From: CADEDH01 sp039029735
GTDB taxonomy: Bacteria; Actinomycetota; Acidimicrobiia; Acidimicrobiales; SZUA-35
NCBI GenBank assembly: GCA_039029735.1
Contig: JBCCFL010000036.1
Location: 3,101-67,100, forward strand
Length of the DNA stretch: 64,000 nucleotides
Reading direction: 5' to 3'
Below, piece by piece: positions 31,698 to 39,905 of the stretch. Below the pieces are notes generated by a model. It worked only from the letters and a program-made list of their open reading frames with translations, was not told the origin of the DNA and did no database searches. The stretch's first letter is position 1. Each line of letters opens with the position of its first letter. The translations under genes were made by a program, and so were the position numbers.

Positions 31698-32291
31698 TCA
31701 CACGCGAACCAGGGGGATCTGGAGCTGATGGGGGCGCCGGTCGGCGGTGTCGAACGGGGTGCCGTCCACGTGCTTGGCTCCCATGAACAACAAACCCGCA
31801 TTGAAGTAGATCAGGTCGAAGTCGGTGACGGTCTGGCCCTCGACGAGGTTGAACATCGGGAACGCCTTGCCGAGGATGTCCTGAGTCACGTTCGCCTCGA
31901 ACGGCGTCATGCCGTCGACCAGGCCGGCGTTGAGCATCTCCGCCGCCTGCGGATGAAGGGGTGTGACGGCAAAACCCTCGTCGAGCACGTAGTCGATCTC
32001 GAAGGCACCGTCGGCGATCGGGTGGGGGCCACCCCAGTTCAGGTGACCCTTGAACTCGAAGGCCATCAGCGGCATGTCACCGTAGTTGTCGGCGAACATG
32101 GTGATCGTGCCGGTGAACGTGTCGTCTGCGTTGTAGACGAAGTCACGCCGCAGCCAGGTCGGTTCGACGGTGCCGCTTCCGGTTCGGTCCTCGGTGGGTC
32201 GCAGCTCGACGCTCAGGCTCGACCAGGTGCCGACGGCGTAGGCCCTGACCTCTGCGAGGGTGTGGGGGGCGGCAGGGGCGGTGGTGGTCAT
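31698..32291 (-). CDS. Conserved protein, possibly APCDD1-like beta-barrel
   Basis: A 197-residue soluble protein. The first 110 residues (VGTWSSLSVELRP, TWLRRDFVYNADDTFTGTIT, FKGHLNWGGPHPI) resemble the APCDD1-like lipocalin-type domain seen in some bacteria (tentative). The remainder ends in a FDLIYFNAGLLFMGAKHVDG stretch. No signal peptide. The gene has the best consensus promoter in the window with an operator-like palindrome in its spacer, plus a GAGGAG ribosome site, so it is probably regulated by a repressor. Confidence 0.6.
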   Translation of the reverse strand: MTTTAPAAPHTLAEVRAYAVGTWSSLSVELRPTEDRTGSGTVEPTWLRRDFVYNADDTFTGTITMFADNYGDMPLMAFEFKGHLNWGGPHPIADGAFEIDYVLDEGFAVTPLHPQAAEMLNAGLVDGMTPFEANVTQDILGKAFPMFNLVEGQTVTDFDLIYFNAGLLFMGAKHVDGTPFDTADRRPHQLQIPLVRV

Positions 32292-32326
32292 GGGGGCTCC
32301 TCAGTTGATGGGACGAACTGCCTCGC

Positions 32327-32355
32327 ATAATAAACAGGACAATTCGTATCGTCAA
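32327..32355 (-). promoter_or_regulatory. Consensus sigma-70 promoter with palindromic spacer
   Basis: On the minus strand TTGACG (32350-32355) and TATTAT (32327-32332) are exactly 17 bases apart. The spacer and -35 contain GACGATACGAATTGTC, a 16-base palindrome matching at 6 of 8 paired positions, as expected for a dimeric repressor site. It drives the gene starting at 32291 with a roughly 28-base leader carrying GAGGAG. Confidence 0.7.
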
Positions 32356-32390
32356 TAGTCGAGGGTGGCGAAGGCTGCTTAGCTGCACCC

Positions 32391-32951
32391 ATGGCCCCAC
32401 ATCCCCGGCCGACCACCGACGTCGGCGCGATCCTCCTCGACTCGATCGACGGCATGTACGCCCAGCTCATTGCCCGCCTCGAGGGCCTCAGCGACGAGGA
32501 GTATCGGTGGGAGCCCGTGGCCGACATGTGGGCGGTGCGGCCCGACGAGGAGGGCTCGTTCGGGGTCGACGGTGCCGGTGTTCGCAGCATCGATCCCGCC
32601 CCGGTCACCACGATCGCCTGGAGGCTGTGGCATCTGGCCCTCGACTGCTTCGACGACTACACCCGTCGCCTCGTCCACGCCGACGGCGCCGACGCCATCG
32701 CCGAGTGGACCCCGTCTGCGTCAACTGCGATCGCCACGCTCGACGACCGCTGGCAGGCCTTCCGCACAGCACTCGAACAGCGTGACTGGTGGGAGGAACT
32801 CGGAGACCTCTGGGGCCCGTTCGCCCGCCACAACACGGCCGACATCGCACTGCACGCCAGCAATGAGTTGGTGCACCATGGTGCGGAGATCGCCCTCTTG
32901 CGTGACCTCTACCGGGCGACTGGTGAGGGCGGGACGGTACTCAGCCGCTGA
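32391..32951 (+). CDS. DinB-family protein
   Basis: A 186-residue four-helix-bundle protein of the DinB superfamily, many actinobacterial members of which are mycothiol-dependent S-transferases or isomerases. Helix 1 (ILLDSIDGMYAQLIARLEGL) is followed by the EEYRWEPVADMW loop; metal-binding histidines are in RLWHLALDCFDDY and in HASNELVHHGAEI. The substrate is unknown. Divergent from the previous gene; its 3' end overlaps the interrupted lipoprotein gene by 11 bases. Confidence 0.8.
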   Translation: MAPHPRPTTDVGAILLDSIDGMYAQLIARLEGLSDEEYRWEPVADMWAVRPDEEGSFGVDGAGVRSIDPAPVTTIAWRLWHLALDCFDDYTRRLVHADGADAIAEWTPSASTAIATLDDRWQAFRTALEQRDWWEELGDLWGPFARHNTADIALHASNELVHHGAEIALLRDLYRATGEGGTVLSR

Positions 32952-33633
32952 CCGTGAAGCTCTCGGTGAAGAGCGCGTTGCCGTTGGTGATGAACTCAAC
33001 GTCGTAGCGGCCTGGCCCCATGCCGGTTGAGTCGGCGGCACCGAAGATTCCGGCCTCACTGCGATCGAACCGCTCCAACCAGAAGAAGGCGTCGGTGGCA
33101 AGGTCGGTCTCGTAGTCGACCACGAGTTCACCATCGTGGAACCACCGCCACCCGAACGTGGTCAACGCACTGTCGTCGCTCGGCTGCAGGTAGGCGTAGT
33201 ACGCGTCGGGGTCGAGGTCGTCGGCGCTCACCTCCAAGCCAGGCGGCAGACTGTCGGCTCAGAACACGGCGTAGACCCGGCTCGTGTCGGCGTCGAACTC
33301 CACCGTTGGATCCACCGCACGACCGCTGGCGTTGATCATCGATGCGAACGCCACCCCTGAGGTGGTCACTGGCGCCGTGGTGCCGGGAGCTGCGTCGCCG
33401 GCGGCATCTGGTGCAGCTCCTGCATCGGCTTCGCCGTCGGACTCACCAACCGAGCCTGCGGTCGGCGCCGCCGTGGTCTCAGTCTCAGTCTCGCTCGCAG
33501 CGACGGCCACGGCAGCGCCTTCGGGCTCTTCGACCGAGGCGCAGGCGGCCAGCAGCGCGATGAGGGCCACGGCGACGGCGTGACCGATTCGCGTTGACGG
33601 GCGACAACGTTGCCGCCAGAGATCGTGCACCAT
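32941..33633 (-). pseudogene. Lipoprotein gene interrupted by an in-frame TGA
   Basis: Reading from the ATG at 33633, the frame gives a signal peptide with lipobox (ALIALLAAC), an Ala/Glu/Thr/Gly linker, and the start of a folded domain ending ..DADTSRVYAVF at codon 124. Codon 125 is TGA (33259-33261); the same frame then continues without a further stop for about 105 codons of clean coding sequence (ADSLPPGLEVSADDLD, then TFGWRWFHDGELVVDYETD and GRYDVEFITNG) to the stop at 32941. The two halves form one plausible extracellular domain, so this is a single gene with a nonsense codon (for example CGA to TGA) or, less likely, a recoded stop. Function unknown. Confidence 0.7.
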
Positions 33634-33763
33634 CAAAGGCCTCCACCGCCTGCGCTGGCGGGTCAGCGTAGGCAGCACTGTGCTCACATCAGCGAGGTGT
33701 TCGTCATCTCACCCTCCTCGCGGATGACGGGCGTGCAAGACTGCGACGGCAGGAGGTTGCGAC

Positions 33764-34123
33764 GTGGCCAGTATCGACGACGTGCGAGAACTCGCCTTGG
33801 CCCTACCCGGCGCCTATGAACAGCCCTCGTATGGGGGCCGGCCGTCGTGGCGGACCAAGCCCCGCTCATTCACCTGGTACCGCGAGGACCCCGACGCGCT
33901 CGTGCTCTGGGTCGACTCCGTCGAGGAGAAGTTCGCGCTCATCGAATCCGACCCGGCGGTGTTCTCCACGACCGACCACTACGACGGGCATCCGATCGTT
34001 CTGGTGACCATCGAGGCGATCGAGCGTGAGGAACTCGACGAGTTGCTGCGCGACTCGTTCCGGCTCCGAGCACCGAAGAAGCTCATCGCCCAGCTCGACG
34101 CCGCCGAGGCCGCCGACTCCTGA
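33764..34123 (+). CDS. MmcQ/YjbR-family protein
   Basis: A 119-residue protein of the YjbR/MmcQ fold (DNA-binding-like alpha/beta). It opens IDDVRELALALPGAYEQPSYG and has GRPSWRTKPRSFTWYREDP, then EKFALIESDPAVFSTTDHY and the C-terminal LRDSFRLRAPKKLIAQL. No activity is established for the family. GTG start at 33764 with GGAGG 7 bases upstream. Confidence 0.85.
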   Translation: MASIDDVRELALALPGAYEQPSYGGRPSWRTKPRSFTWYREDPDALVLWVDSVEEKFALIESDPAVFSTTDHYDGHPIVLVTIEAIEREELDELLRDSFRLRAPKKLIAQLDAAEAADS

Positions 34124-34192
34124 CCCCGACGCGGGCGGCCGAACTCGCCGACCACTACGCTCGCCCTCCAGCGGAATGGGGAAGGGGTATAC

Positions 34193-34837
34193 ATGGCGGG
34201 CACCCGAACAGACGCGGCGGCCAACGAGTCGCGCCGATCCGACAATCAGTTGGAGCTGGCGGCGGCGGTCATCCTGGGCCTCGCTGCCGTGGCTATCGCC
34301 TGGAGCGGATTCCAGGAGAGCCGGTGGGACGGCGAGAACGCCACGTCGCTCACCGACTCGATTCGGCTTCAGAACGCTGCCTTCGACGAGTACCAGCTGG
34401 CAGACGCCCAGGTGGGGTTCGATCACGCGGTGTTCGTGCAGATCGTGGCCAGCGGCGTGTGCGACACCGACCCCGGTGGCGACGCCTGTGTCGGGCTGCT
34501 CGACCAGGTGAGTTTCGAGGGCCAGGACGCAATTGATCGCTGGTTGGACAACGACGATCTCGTACCCTTCCGCGACGACGCTGCGTATCTGGATCCGCTC
34601 TACGAAGAGGGGGATCGGCTGGCCGATGAGTCCGAGATGGCCTTCCAGGCCGCCGCCGAAGCCGACGAGAACGGTGACGGCTTCGGGATGGCCTCCACGA
34701 TCCTCGCGGCCGTACTGTTCTTCGCCGGTATCTCGGTCGTGCTCGACAACGTTCGGCTGCGCATCGTGTTGCTCGCGATCTCGAGCCTCATGCTCGTCGG
34801 CTCGCTCCTGTTCCTGGCCACGGTGCCAATGGCCTGA
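34193..34837 (+). CDS. Three-span membrane protein of unknown function
   Basis: A 214-residue protein: one N-terminal membrane span (about residues 21-38, ELAAAVILGLAAVAIAWS), an external acidic helical domain of about 125 residues (FQESRWDGENATSLTDSIRL, then EYQLADAQVGFDHAVF), and two C-terminal spans (about 160-210, STILAAVLFFAGISVVLDN and IVLLAISSLMLVGSLLFL). The layout is like small DUF4337-type proteins but I cannot assign it. A GGGGAAGGGG tract precedes the ATG. Confidence 0.65.
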   Translation: MAGTRTDAAANESRRSDNQLELAAAVILGLAAVAIAWSGFQESRWDGENATSLTDSIRLQNAAFDEYQLADAQVGFDHAVFVQIVASGVCDTDPGGDACVGLLDQVSFEGQDAIDRWLDNDDLVPFRDDAAYLDPLYEEGDRLADESEMAFQAAAEADENGDGFGMASTILAAVLFFAGISVVLDNVRLRIVLLAISSLMLVGSLLFLATVPMA

Positions 34838-34859
34838 CGGTGCCGGCGGCGCGCCCGGT

Positions 34860-35801
34860 TCAGGCCAGGCAGCGCAGCGGCTTGCCGTCGTTGTAGGTCA
34901 CCATGTCGCCGATGGCCGCGGCGAGATCCATGGGCCCACCCTCGGCTCCACCATCGAGTTCATAGAGCGCACGATGCAGGTTGCCGACGATGCGTTCGGA
35001 ATCGGTGAGTTCGGCGAAGCGACCCAGGTCGAGCTGGCGAGCGGCGTCGAGCGCTGTGGTGCCCGATGCGTTGGCGTCGCGTGCGCTGGCCTGGACGAAT
35101 TGGTAGTAGGCAGCCAGATCATCCAGCACCTCCGGCGTGCACACCGGGCCGTGCCCCGGCACGATCACCTCGGCGTCGAAGCTGCGCATCCGCTCCAGTG
35201 CCCGGAGCGAACCCGACACCGAGCCCATGAGCACGAACGGCGTACCGCCGTTGAACACGAGGTCGCCGGAAAACAACACCTTGCGTTCGGGCACCCACGC
35301 CACCACGTCGTTGGTGGTGTGGGCGGCGCCGCCGATGTAGTGCAGCTCCACCTTCAGATCACCCACCCAGAGGTTCACCTGCTCGGTGAAGGTGAGCGTG
35401 GGCGGGGCGAACTCGAGATCACCCCAGTCGGCCTGCTCGAACACCCCCGGGTAGTGCTGGATGCCGGACGCGATCATCAGCTCCCGGCAGTTCTCGTGGG
35501 CCACGATCGTCGCAGGGTGGGTGAGGTAGTTGCCGTGGGTGTGATCACCGTGGTGGTGGGTGTTGATCACCGTGCGCACCGGGGCGCCGGACACCTCGGC
35601 GGCAGATGCGAGGAACGCTCGGGTCCGCCGCTCGGTGGAGCACGTGTCAACGGCAACGATGCCATCGTCGGCCACCATGAACCCGGCGTTGTTGATGAAC
35701 CAGGTGCCGTCGGGCTGGATGTAGGCAAACACCCGGTCTGCCACCTCCTCCACCCGAGGCGGGTCGAGGCCGTGATCGTGATCGTGACCGTGTCCGCTCA
35801 T
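34860..35801 (-). CDS. MBL-fold metallohydrolase
   Basis: A 313-residue metallo-beta-lactamase-fold enzyme. The zinc ligands are visible: THHHGDHTHGN (HxHxDH), then the later His in GGAAHTTND, the bridging Asp in LFSGDLVFN, and PGHGPV. The first ten residues are His/Asp-rich (HGHDHDHG), a possible metal-storage tail. Members include glyoxalase II- and lactonase-like hydrolases; the substrate is unknown. The ATG overlaps the stop of the YbaK-like gene (ATGA), so the two are co-translated. Confidence 0.88.
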   Translation of the reverse strand: MSGHGHDHDHGLDPPRVEEVADRVFAYIQPDGTWFINNAGFMVADDGIVAVDTCSTERRTRAFLASAAEVSGAPVRTVINTHHHGDHTHGNYLTHPATIVAHENCRELMIASGIQHYPGVFEQADWGDLEFAPPTLTFTEQVNLWVGDLKVELHYIGGAAHTTNDVVAWVPERKVLFSGDLVFNGGTPFVLMGSVSGSLRALERMRSFDAEVIVPGHGPVCTPEVLDDLAAYYQFVQASARDANASGTTALDAARQLDLGRFAELTDSERIVGNLHRALYELDGGAEGGPMDLAAAIGDMVTYNDGKPLRCLA

Positions 35802-36313
35802 GAGGCTGCCTCCGTGTCGGCCGACGGGCTGGGTTCGACGGGCTGGGCCAGGTCGGCCACCACCTCCACCCGAAGGTGGGCGGCCAGCGTGGCCGGTGGG
35901 ACGAGCAGCTTGCGGTCACGCCCGCCGCCACCGAGGATGATCCGCTCACAATCCATGATCCGGGCATCGACCCAGATCGGCAGGTCGCTCGTGATACCGA
36001 ACGGCCCGACCCCGCCGATCTCCATCCCGGTGAGGTCACGGGTGATGTCGGCCGGGGCAAACGACGCCTTGCGGGTGCCGAGGCGTTTGCGCACCACCCG
36101 ATTCACGTCGAGGCGACAGTTGGCCAGCGTGAGGCAGAGCGCATGGCGGGGTGGATCGGCCTTGCCCACCACCACGATGGCGTTGACCGACTCGTCGAGG
36201 CCGAAGCCGTAGGCCTCCACGAACGCCGCAGTGTCGGCCAGATCGGGATCGCATGGCACCACCTCGTATGGCTGGCCGGTGGCGTCGAGCTCTGCGATCA
36301 CGGGATCTCCCAT
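35798..36313 (-). CDS. YbaK/ProX-type aminoacyl-tRNA deacylase-like protein
   Basis: A 171-residue protein of the YbaK/EbsC family, which hydrolyses misacylated tRNAs (Cys-tRNA-Pro, Ala-tRNA-Pro). The fold is visible in QPYEVVPCDPDLADTAAFVEA, then AIVVVGKADPPRHALCLTL and VNRVVRKRLGTRKASFA, with the family's GMEIGGVGPFG turn near the end of the core and WVDARIMDCERIILGGGG after it. The tail is Pro/Ser-rich. Coupled to the metallohydrolase gene. Start ATG at 36313, preceded by a -10-like box. Confidence 0.85.
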   Translation of the reverse strand: MGDPVIAELDATGQPYEVVPCDPDLADTAAFVEAYGFGLDESVNAIVVVGKADPPRHALCLTLANCRLDVNRVVRKRLGTRKASFAPADITRDLTGMEIGGVGPFGITSDLPIWVDARIMDCERIILGGGGRDRKLLVPPATLAAHLRVEVVADLAQPVEPSPSADTEAAS

Positions 36314-36321
36314 GGCGACCA

Positions 36322-36327
36322 AACCTA
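36322..36327 (-). promoter_or_regulatory. Putative -10 box of the YbaK-like/MBL operon
   Basis: TAGGTT on the minus strand, 8 bases before the ATG at 36313. Confidence 0.4.
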
Positions 36328-36422
36328 GTACCGGAGGCCGGGGCGGACGGAGCTTCCGGGGTTGACGGCCCACTCTGCGCTCAGCATGATTTCCGGACCA
36401 CACACCTGGAGGTCGCCACCAG

Positions 36423-37343
36423 ATGCCCAACGCTCCAACGATCGGCTTCGTCGGTCTCGGCACCATGGGTGGCCCGATGTGTCGGCGCCTCGTCGACGCC
36501 GGACATCGCGTGGTGGCCTACGACATCGCCCCCGCCGCCCTGGCTGCGGCTGTGGAAGCTGGAGCGGAGCCGGGCCAGTCGGCGGCTGCGGCAGCCGCCG
36601 CAGCTGAGGTGTTCCTCACGTCCCTGCCTCGGCCCGATCACGTGCAGGCCGTCATGGGCGGCGATGGGGGAGCGCTCGCCGCGCTGCGGCCCGGCTCGAT
36701 CTGGGTGGATCTCACCACCAATCGCCGCGAGCTGCTCGACGGCTTCGCGGCGGCCGCCCCCGACGGGGTCGCGGTTGCCGACGCCCCGGTCACCGGCGCG
36801 GTCGACGGGGCTCGTACTGGCACGCTCACGCTCTTCCTCGGTGGTGAACCGGACGTGCGGGCCACCGTGCGGCCCCTGCTCGAACACCTGGGCACGGTGA
36901 TCGAGTGCGGGGGGCGGGGCACCGGCAACGTCACCAAACTCGTGACCAACCAACTCTGGTTCGTGCACGCCGCGGCGCTGGCGGAGGGGTTCGCGCTCGG
37001 AATGGCGAACGGCGTCGAGCTCGCCACGCTGTGGGAGGCGATCACCGAGAGCGTCGGCGACTCATTCGTGGCCCGCCACGACGCACCGAGCATCTTCGCC
37101 GGCCACTACGACCCGTCGTTCACGCTCGATCTCTGCCTGAAGGATCTCGGCCTGATCGAGGAGCTGAGCGGCGCAGTAGGCACCGACCTCCCGATGACCG
37201 AACAGGCTCATGGCACCTTCGCTCGGGCCGCCGAGCGCTACGGCCACGACGAGGGAGAGCTTCACGTGGCCAAGCGCGTCGAGGACGACGCCGGGCTGTC
37301 AATGCGCCTCGACGGCGACTGGATTCCCCACTGGGAGGTATGA
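36423..37343 (+). CDS. 3-hydroxyisobutyrate dehydrogenase-type NAD(P)-dependent oxidoreductase
   Basis: A 306-residue beta-hydroxyacid dehydrogenase. The Rossmann glycine motif GFVGLGTMGGPM is at the N-terminus, the substrate motif DAPVTGAVDGARTGTLTLFLGG near residue 120, and the catalytic Lys in GNVTKLVTNQ near residue 175. It oxidises a 3-hydroxyacid or reduces the semialdehyde; the exact substrate is unknown. GGAGG lies just before the ATG. The next gene starts 1 base after its stop, and the TPP enzyme follows, so the three are likely to serve one pathway. Confidence 0.88.
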   Translation: MPNAPTIGFVGLGTMGGPMCRRLVDAGHRVVAYDIAPAALAAAVEAGAEPGQSAAAAAAAAEVFLTSLPRPDHVQAVMGGDGGALAALRPGSIWVDLTTNRRELLDGFAAAAPDGVAVADAPVTGAVDGARTGTLTLFLGGEPDVRATVRPLLEHLGTVIECGGRGTGNVTKLVTNQLWFVHAAALAEGFALGMANGVELATLWEAITESVGDSFVARHDAPSIFAGHYDPSFTLDLCLKDLGLIEELSGAVGTDLPMTEQAHGTFARAAERYGHDEGELHVAKRVEDDAGLSMRLDGDWIPHWEV

Positions 37344-37344
37344 G

Positions 37345-38211
37345 ATGACACCCGTGTTCACCCTCGAGACCCTCGTCGATCTCGACCGCTACCCGATCCA
37401 CGAACCCAACAGCGCCAGCTACGTGGGGGTGGTCGACGGTGCCCGCGAGGAACTCAGGGCATCGGGATGCGCCCTCAACGTGGACTTCGTGCGGCCCGAG
37501 GCGGTGAACGTACTCGCCGCCGAGATCGAGGAGCGCAAGCCCGCCACCCACTACTCAGCTCAGAACATGAACCCGTACTTCCACACCCAACCGAACCCCG
37601 ACTACGGCCCAGACCACCCGGTGAACACCTTCATCGAGCGGTCGAGCGGGTTCATCCCTGGTGATGCATGGGACGCCGGTTGCGCCACCGACGTGCTGTT
37701 CCGGGCGCCGGAGGTGGCGCGCTTCCTGGCCGACTGCCTCGAAGTGCCCAGTCTGTACTGCTACGCCGACCCGCTCGCGGGGCTCACCTCGAACATCTTG
37801 GACCCCGGTCAGCAGTTCACCTGGCACTTCGACACCAACGACTTCGCCGTGACGGTGCTGGTGCAGGAAGCCGACGAGGGAGGCCTGTTCGAGTACGTGC
37901 CGGCGATCCGATCCGGCACCGACGAGGGGTTCGACGCCATTGGGGACGTGCTCGGTGGCGGCCGTGACGGTGTGGTCACCCTCGACCTCCGGCCGGGCGA
38001 TCTCCAGATCTTCCGTGGCCGGTATTCGCTACATCGGGTGACCCGGGTGGCCGCTGGGTCACGGCCCCGCCACGCCGCGATCTTCGCCTACACCGAACAG
38101 GACAACGTGATCGGCCGGGTGGCGAGGACCAAGCAGCTCTTCGGCCGGGTGCTGGCAGAACACCAGGAGGCCGAGGTCGCCCGCGTCCGGGGTGATCAGC
38201 TCCTCGACTGA
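37345..38211 (+). CDS. HalD/BesD/ArpA-like Fe(II)/2-oxoglutarate oxygenase
   Basis: A 288-residue enzyme of the family that includes free-amino-acid halogenases (HalD, BesD) and related hydroxylases. The characteristic block WHFDTNDFAVTVLVQEADEGG, FEYVPAIRS is present. The iron site is His161-x-Asp163 with the distal His at 230 (SLHRVTR). Because Asp163 is retained where halogenases carry Gly/Ala, hydroxylation rather than halogenation is predicted. ATG at 37345 follows GGAGG, 1 base after the dehydrogenase stop. Substrate unknown; an amino or hydroxy acid is a reasonable guess given the neighbours. Confidence 0.8.
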   Translation: MTPVFTLETLVDLDRYPIHEPNSASYVGVVDGAREELRASGCALNVDFVRPEAVNVLAAEIEERKPATHYSAQNMNPYFHTQPNPDYGPDHPVNTFIERSSGFIPGDAWDAGCATDVLFRAPEVARFLADCLEVPSLYCYADPLAGLTSNILDPGQQFTWHFDTNDFAVTVLVQEADEGGLFEYVPAIRSGTDEGFDAIGDVLGGGRDGVVTLDLRPGDLQIFRGRYSLHRVTRVAAGSRPRHAAIFAYTEQDNVIGRVARTKQLFGRVLAEHQEAEVARVRGDQLLD

Positions 38212-38224
38212 CGAGGCCTCGCAC

Positions 38225-38230
38225 TACAGT
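38225..38230 (+). promoter_or_regulatory. Putative -10 box before the TPP-enzyme gene
   Basis: TACAGT, 6 bases before the GTG at 38237; an internal leaderless promoter in the operon. Confidence 0.4.
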
Positions 38231-38236
38231 CGCAGC

Positions 38237-39892
38237 GTGACGAACACGCTCGGCGACTCATCCACTTCGCTCACCGGGGGCCAGGCCATGGCCCGACAGC
38301 TCGCGGTCGAAGGGGTTACCCACATCTTCGGCATCCCGGGTGTGCAGCTCGACTACGCCAGTAATGGGCTGTCCGGGGTGACCGATCAGATCCGGTTCAT
38401 CAACGTGCGCCACGAGCAGAGCACCACCTATGCCGCCGATGGCTATTTCCGCTCCACGGGCCGTACTGGCGTGGCGCTCGTCGTTCCCGGCCCTGGTGTG
38501 CTCAACGCCGGCGCGGGGCTCGTCACGGCGTTGTCCTGCTCGTCGTCGATCCTGTTGATCAGCGGCCAGATCCCCAGCCGGGGGATCGGCAAGGGGCTCG
38601 GGCTGCTCCACGAGATCCCCGACCAGTCAGGGATCCTCGCCACGCTCTGCCGGGAGAACACCCTGGTGACCGAGCCTGAACAGGTGGCCGGGGCGCTGCA
38701 CGGGGCGCTCGTGGCGCTCGGCTCTGGGCCCGGTCCCATCTCGGTCGAGATCCCACCCGACGTGTTGGCCAAGGCCACCAGCGGCCCTGCGATCGGCGCC
38801 GAGCCACCGGCAACGCCCTCGCCCGGATCCGACGCCGAGCTTGGCGCCGTGGCCGAGCGTCTCCAGGCTGCGGCCCGACCTGTGATCTATGCCGGGGGAG
38901 GAGCGGCTGCTGCCGGGGCGTGGGACGAGCTCACGGCGTTGGCCGATGCGATCGGCGCGCCGCTCGTGTCGAGCACCAACGGCAAGGGAGCCGTCAACAG
39001 CACCCACCCGCTGTCGTTCCTGCCGCTCGATGCCAAGGAACTGCTGTTCCGGGCCGACGTGGTGCTCATGGTTGGCAGTCGCGGTCTCGACAATCGGGGC
39101 CAGCCCCTCGCCGTCGGGCCCGACACTGTGTGCCTCGCGCTCAACACCGATCCGGCCGTGTTCGGGCCGCCCCGGTCGTACGTTGCCACGGCCCGTGGCG
39201 ACGCCCGGACAGGTGCGGCCGCTCTCGCTGCCCTCCTCGGCGGTCGCGACGGTACTCGAGCCCCCTGGCTCGACGACGCTGACGACGTTCGGGCTCGGGC
39301 CGCAGGCGAGCTGGCCCCGCTCGAACCTCAGATGGCGTACGCCGCCGCGCTGCGGGCTGGCACTCCCGACGACACGGTGCTCGTCAACGAGCTCACCCAG
39401 GTGGGCTACGTGGCTCGATACACCTACCCGCTCCGCCACCCCCGTAGCTACCTCGATCCCGGCTACCAGGGCACCCTCGGCTACGGGTATCCCACGGCCA
39501 TCGGCGCCGCCGTGGGCAATCCCGACCGCCCGGTGGTGTCGGTGAACGGCGACGGAGGATTCGGCTACGGGCTCGCCGAACTGGCCACGGTGGTGAACCA
39601 CGACATCCCCCTCGTGGCGGTGGTGTTCCGCGACGACGCCTACGGGAACGTGCAGCGCATGCATCGCCAACAGTTCGACGGCGTTCACCACGGCACCGAG
39701 CTGACCAACCCCGACATGCTGGGGTTGGCCGCTGCGTTCGGTGTGCGGGGATACCAGGCCACGTCGCCCGATGACCTGTCGGCGTCGCTCAGCCAGGCCA
39801 TCGACGCTCGTGAGCCGGCACTCATCGACGTGCCGATGGGTCGGGTGCCCGATCCGTGGTCGATCGTGATGCGGCCCTGGCGAGGAAGCTGA
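38237..39892 (+). CDS. Acetolactate synthase-like thiamine-pyrophosphate enzyme
   Basis: A 551-residue ThDP-dependent enzyme with the usual three domains. The activating Glu is Glu60 (NVRHEQSTT), the ThDP/Mg motif runs from GDGGFGYG (residue 438) to the DDAYGNVQ about 26 residues later, and the central dehydrogenase-like domain has an SRGLDNRGQP loop. It resembles the IlvB/oxalyl-CoA decarboxylase/sulfoacetaldehyde acetyltransferase group; the reaction cannot be fixed. It sits 25 bases after the oxygenase gene, consistent with acting on a 2-oxoacid or acyloin from that pathway. Confidence 0.85.
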   Translation: MTNTLGDSSTSLTGGQAMARQLAVEGVTHIFGIPGVQLDYASNGLSGVTDQIRFINVRHEQSTTYAADGYFRSTGRTGVALVVPGPGVLNAGAGLVTALSCSSSILLISGQIPSRGIGKGLGLLHEIPDQSGILATLCRENTLVTEPEQVAGALHGALVALGSGPGPISVEIPPDVLAKATSGPAIGAEPPATPSPGSDAELGAVAERLQAAARPVIYAGGGAAAAGAWDELTALADAIGAPLVSSTNGKGAVNSTHPLSFLPLDAKELLFRADVVLMVGSRGLDNRGQPLAVGPDTVCLALNTDPAVFGPPRSYVATARGDARTGAAALAALLGGRDGTRAPWLDDADDVRARAAGELAPLEPQMAYAAALRAGTPDDTVLVNELTQVGYVARYTYPLRHPRSYLDPGYQGTLGYGYPTAIGAAVGNPDRPVVSVNGDGGFGYGLAELATVVNHDIPLVAVVFRDDAYGNVQRMHRQQFDGVHHGTELTNPDMLGLAAAFGVRGYQATSPDDLSASLSQAIDAREPALIDVPMGRVPDPWSIVMRPWRGS

Positions 39893-39905
39893 CCGGCGTC
39901 CGGCG

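Noticed and set aside
34533..36212. A 559-codon plus-strand frame
   Set aside because: It overlaps the three-span membrane protein in another frame and runs antisense to the MBL and YbaK-like genes, both of which have clear catalytic motifs.
37345..38211. A halogenase function for the HalD/BesD-like enzyme
   Set aside because: Halogenases of this type replace the iron-binding Asp by Gly or Ala to make room for halide; this protein keeps HxD (His161, Asp163), so hydroxylation is the better prediction.
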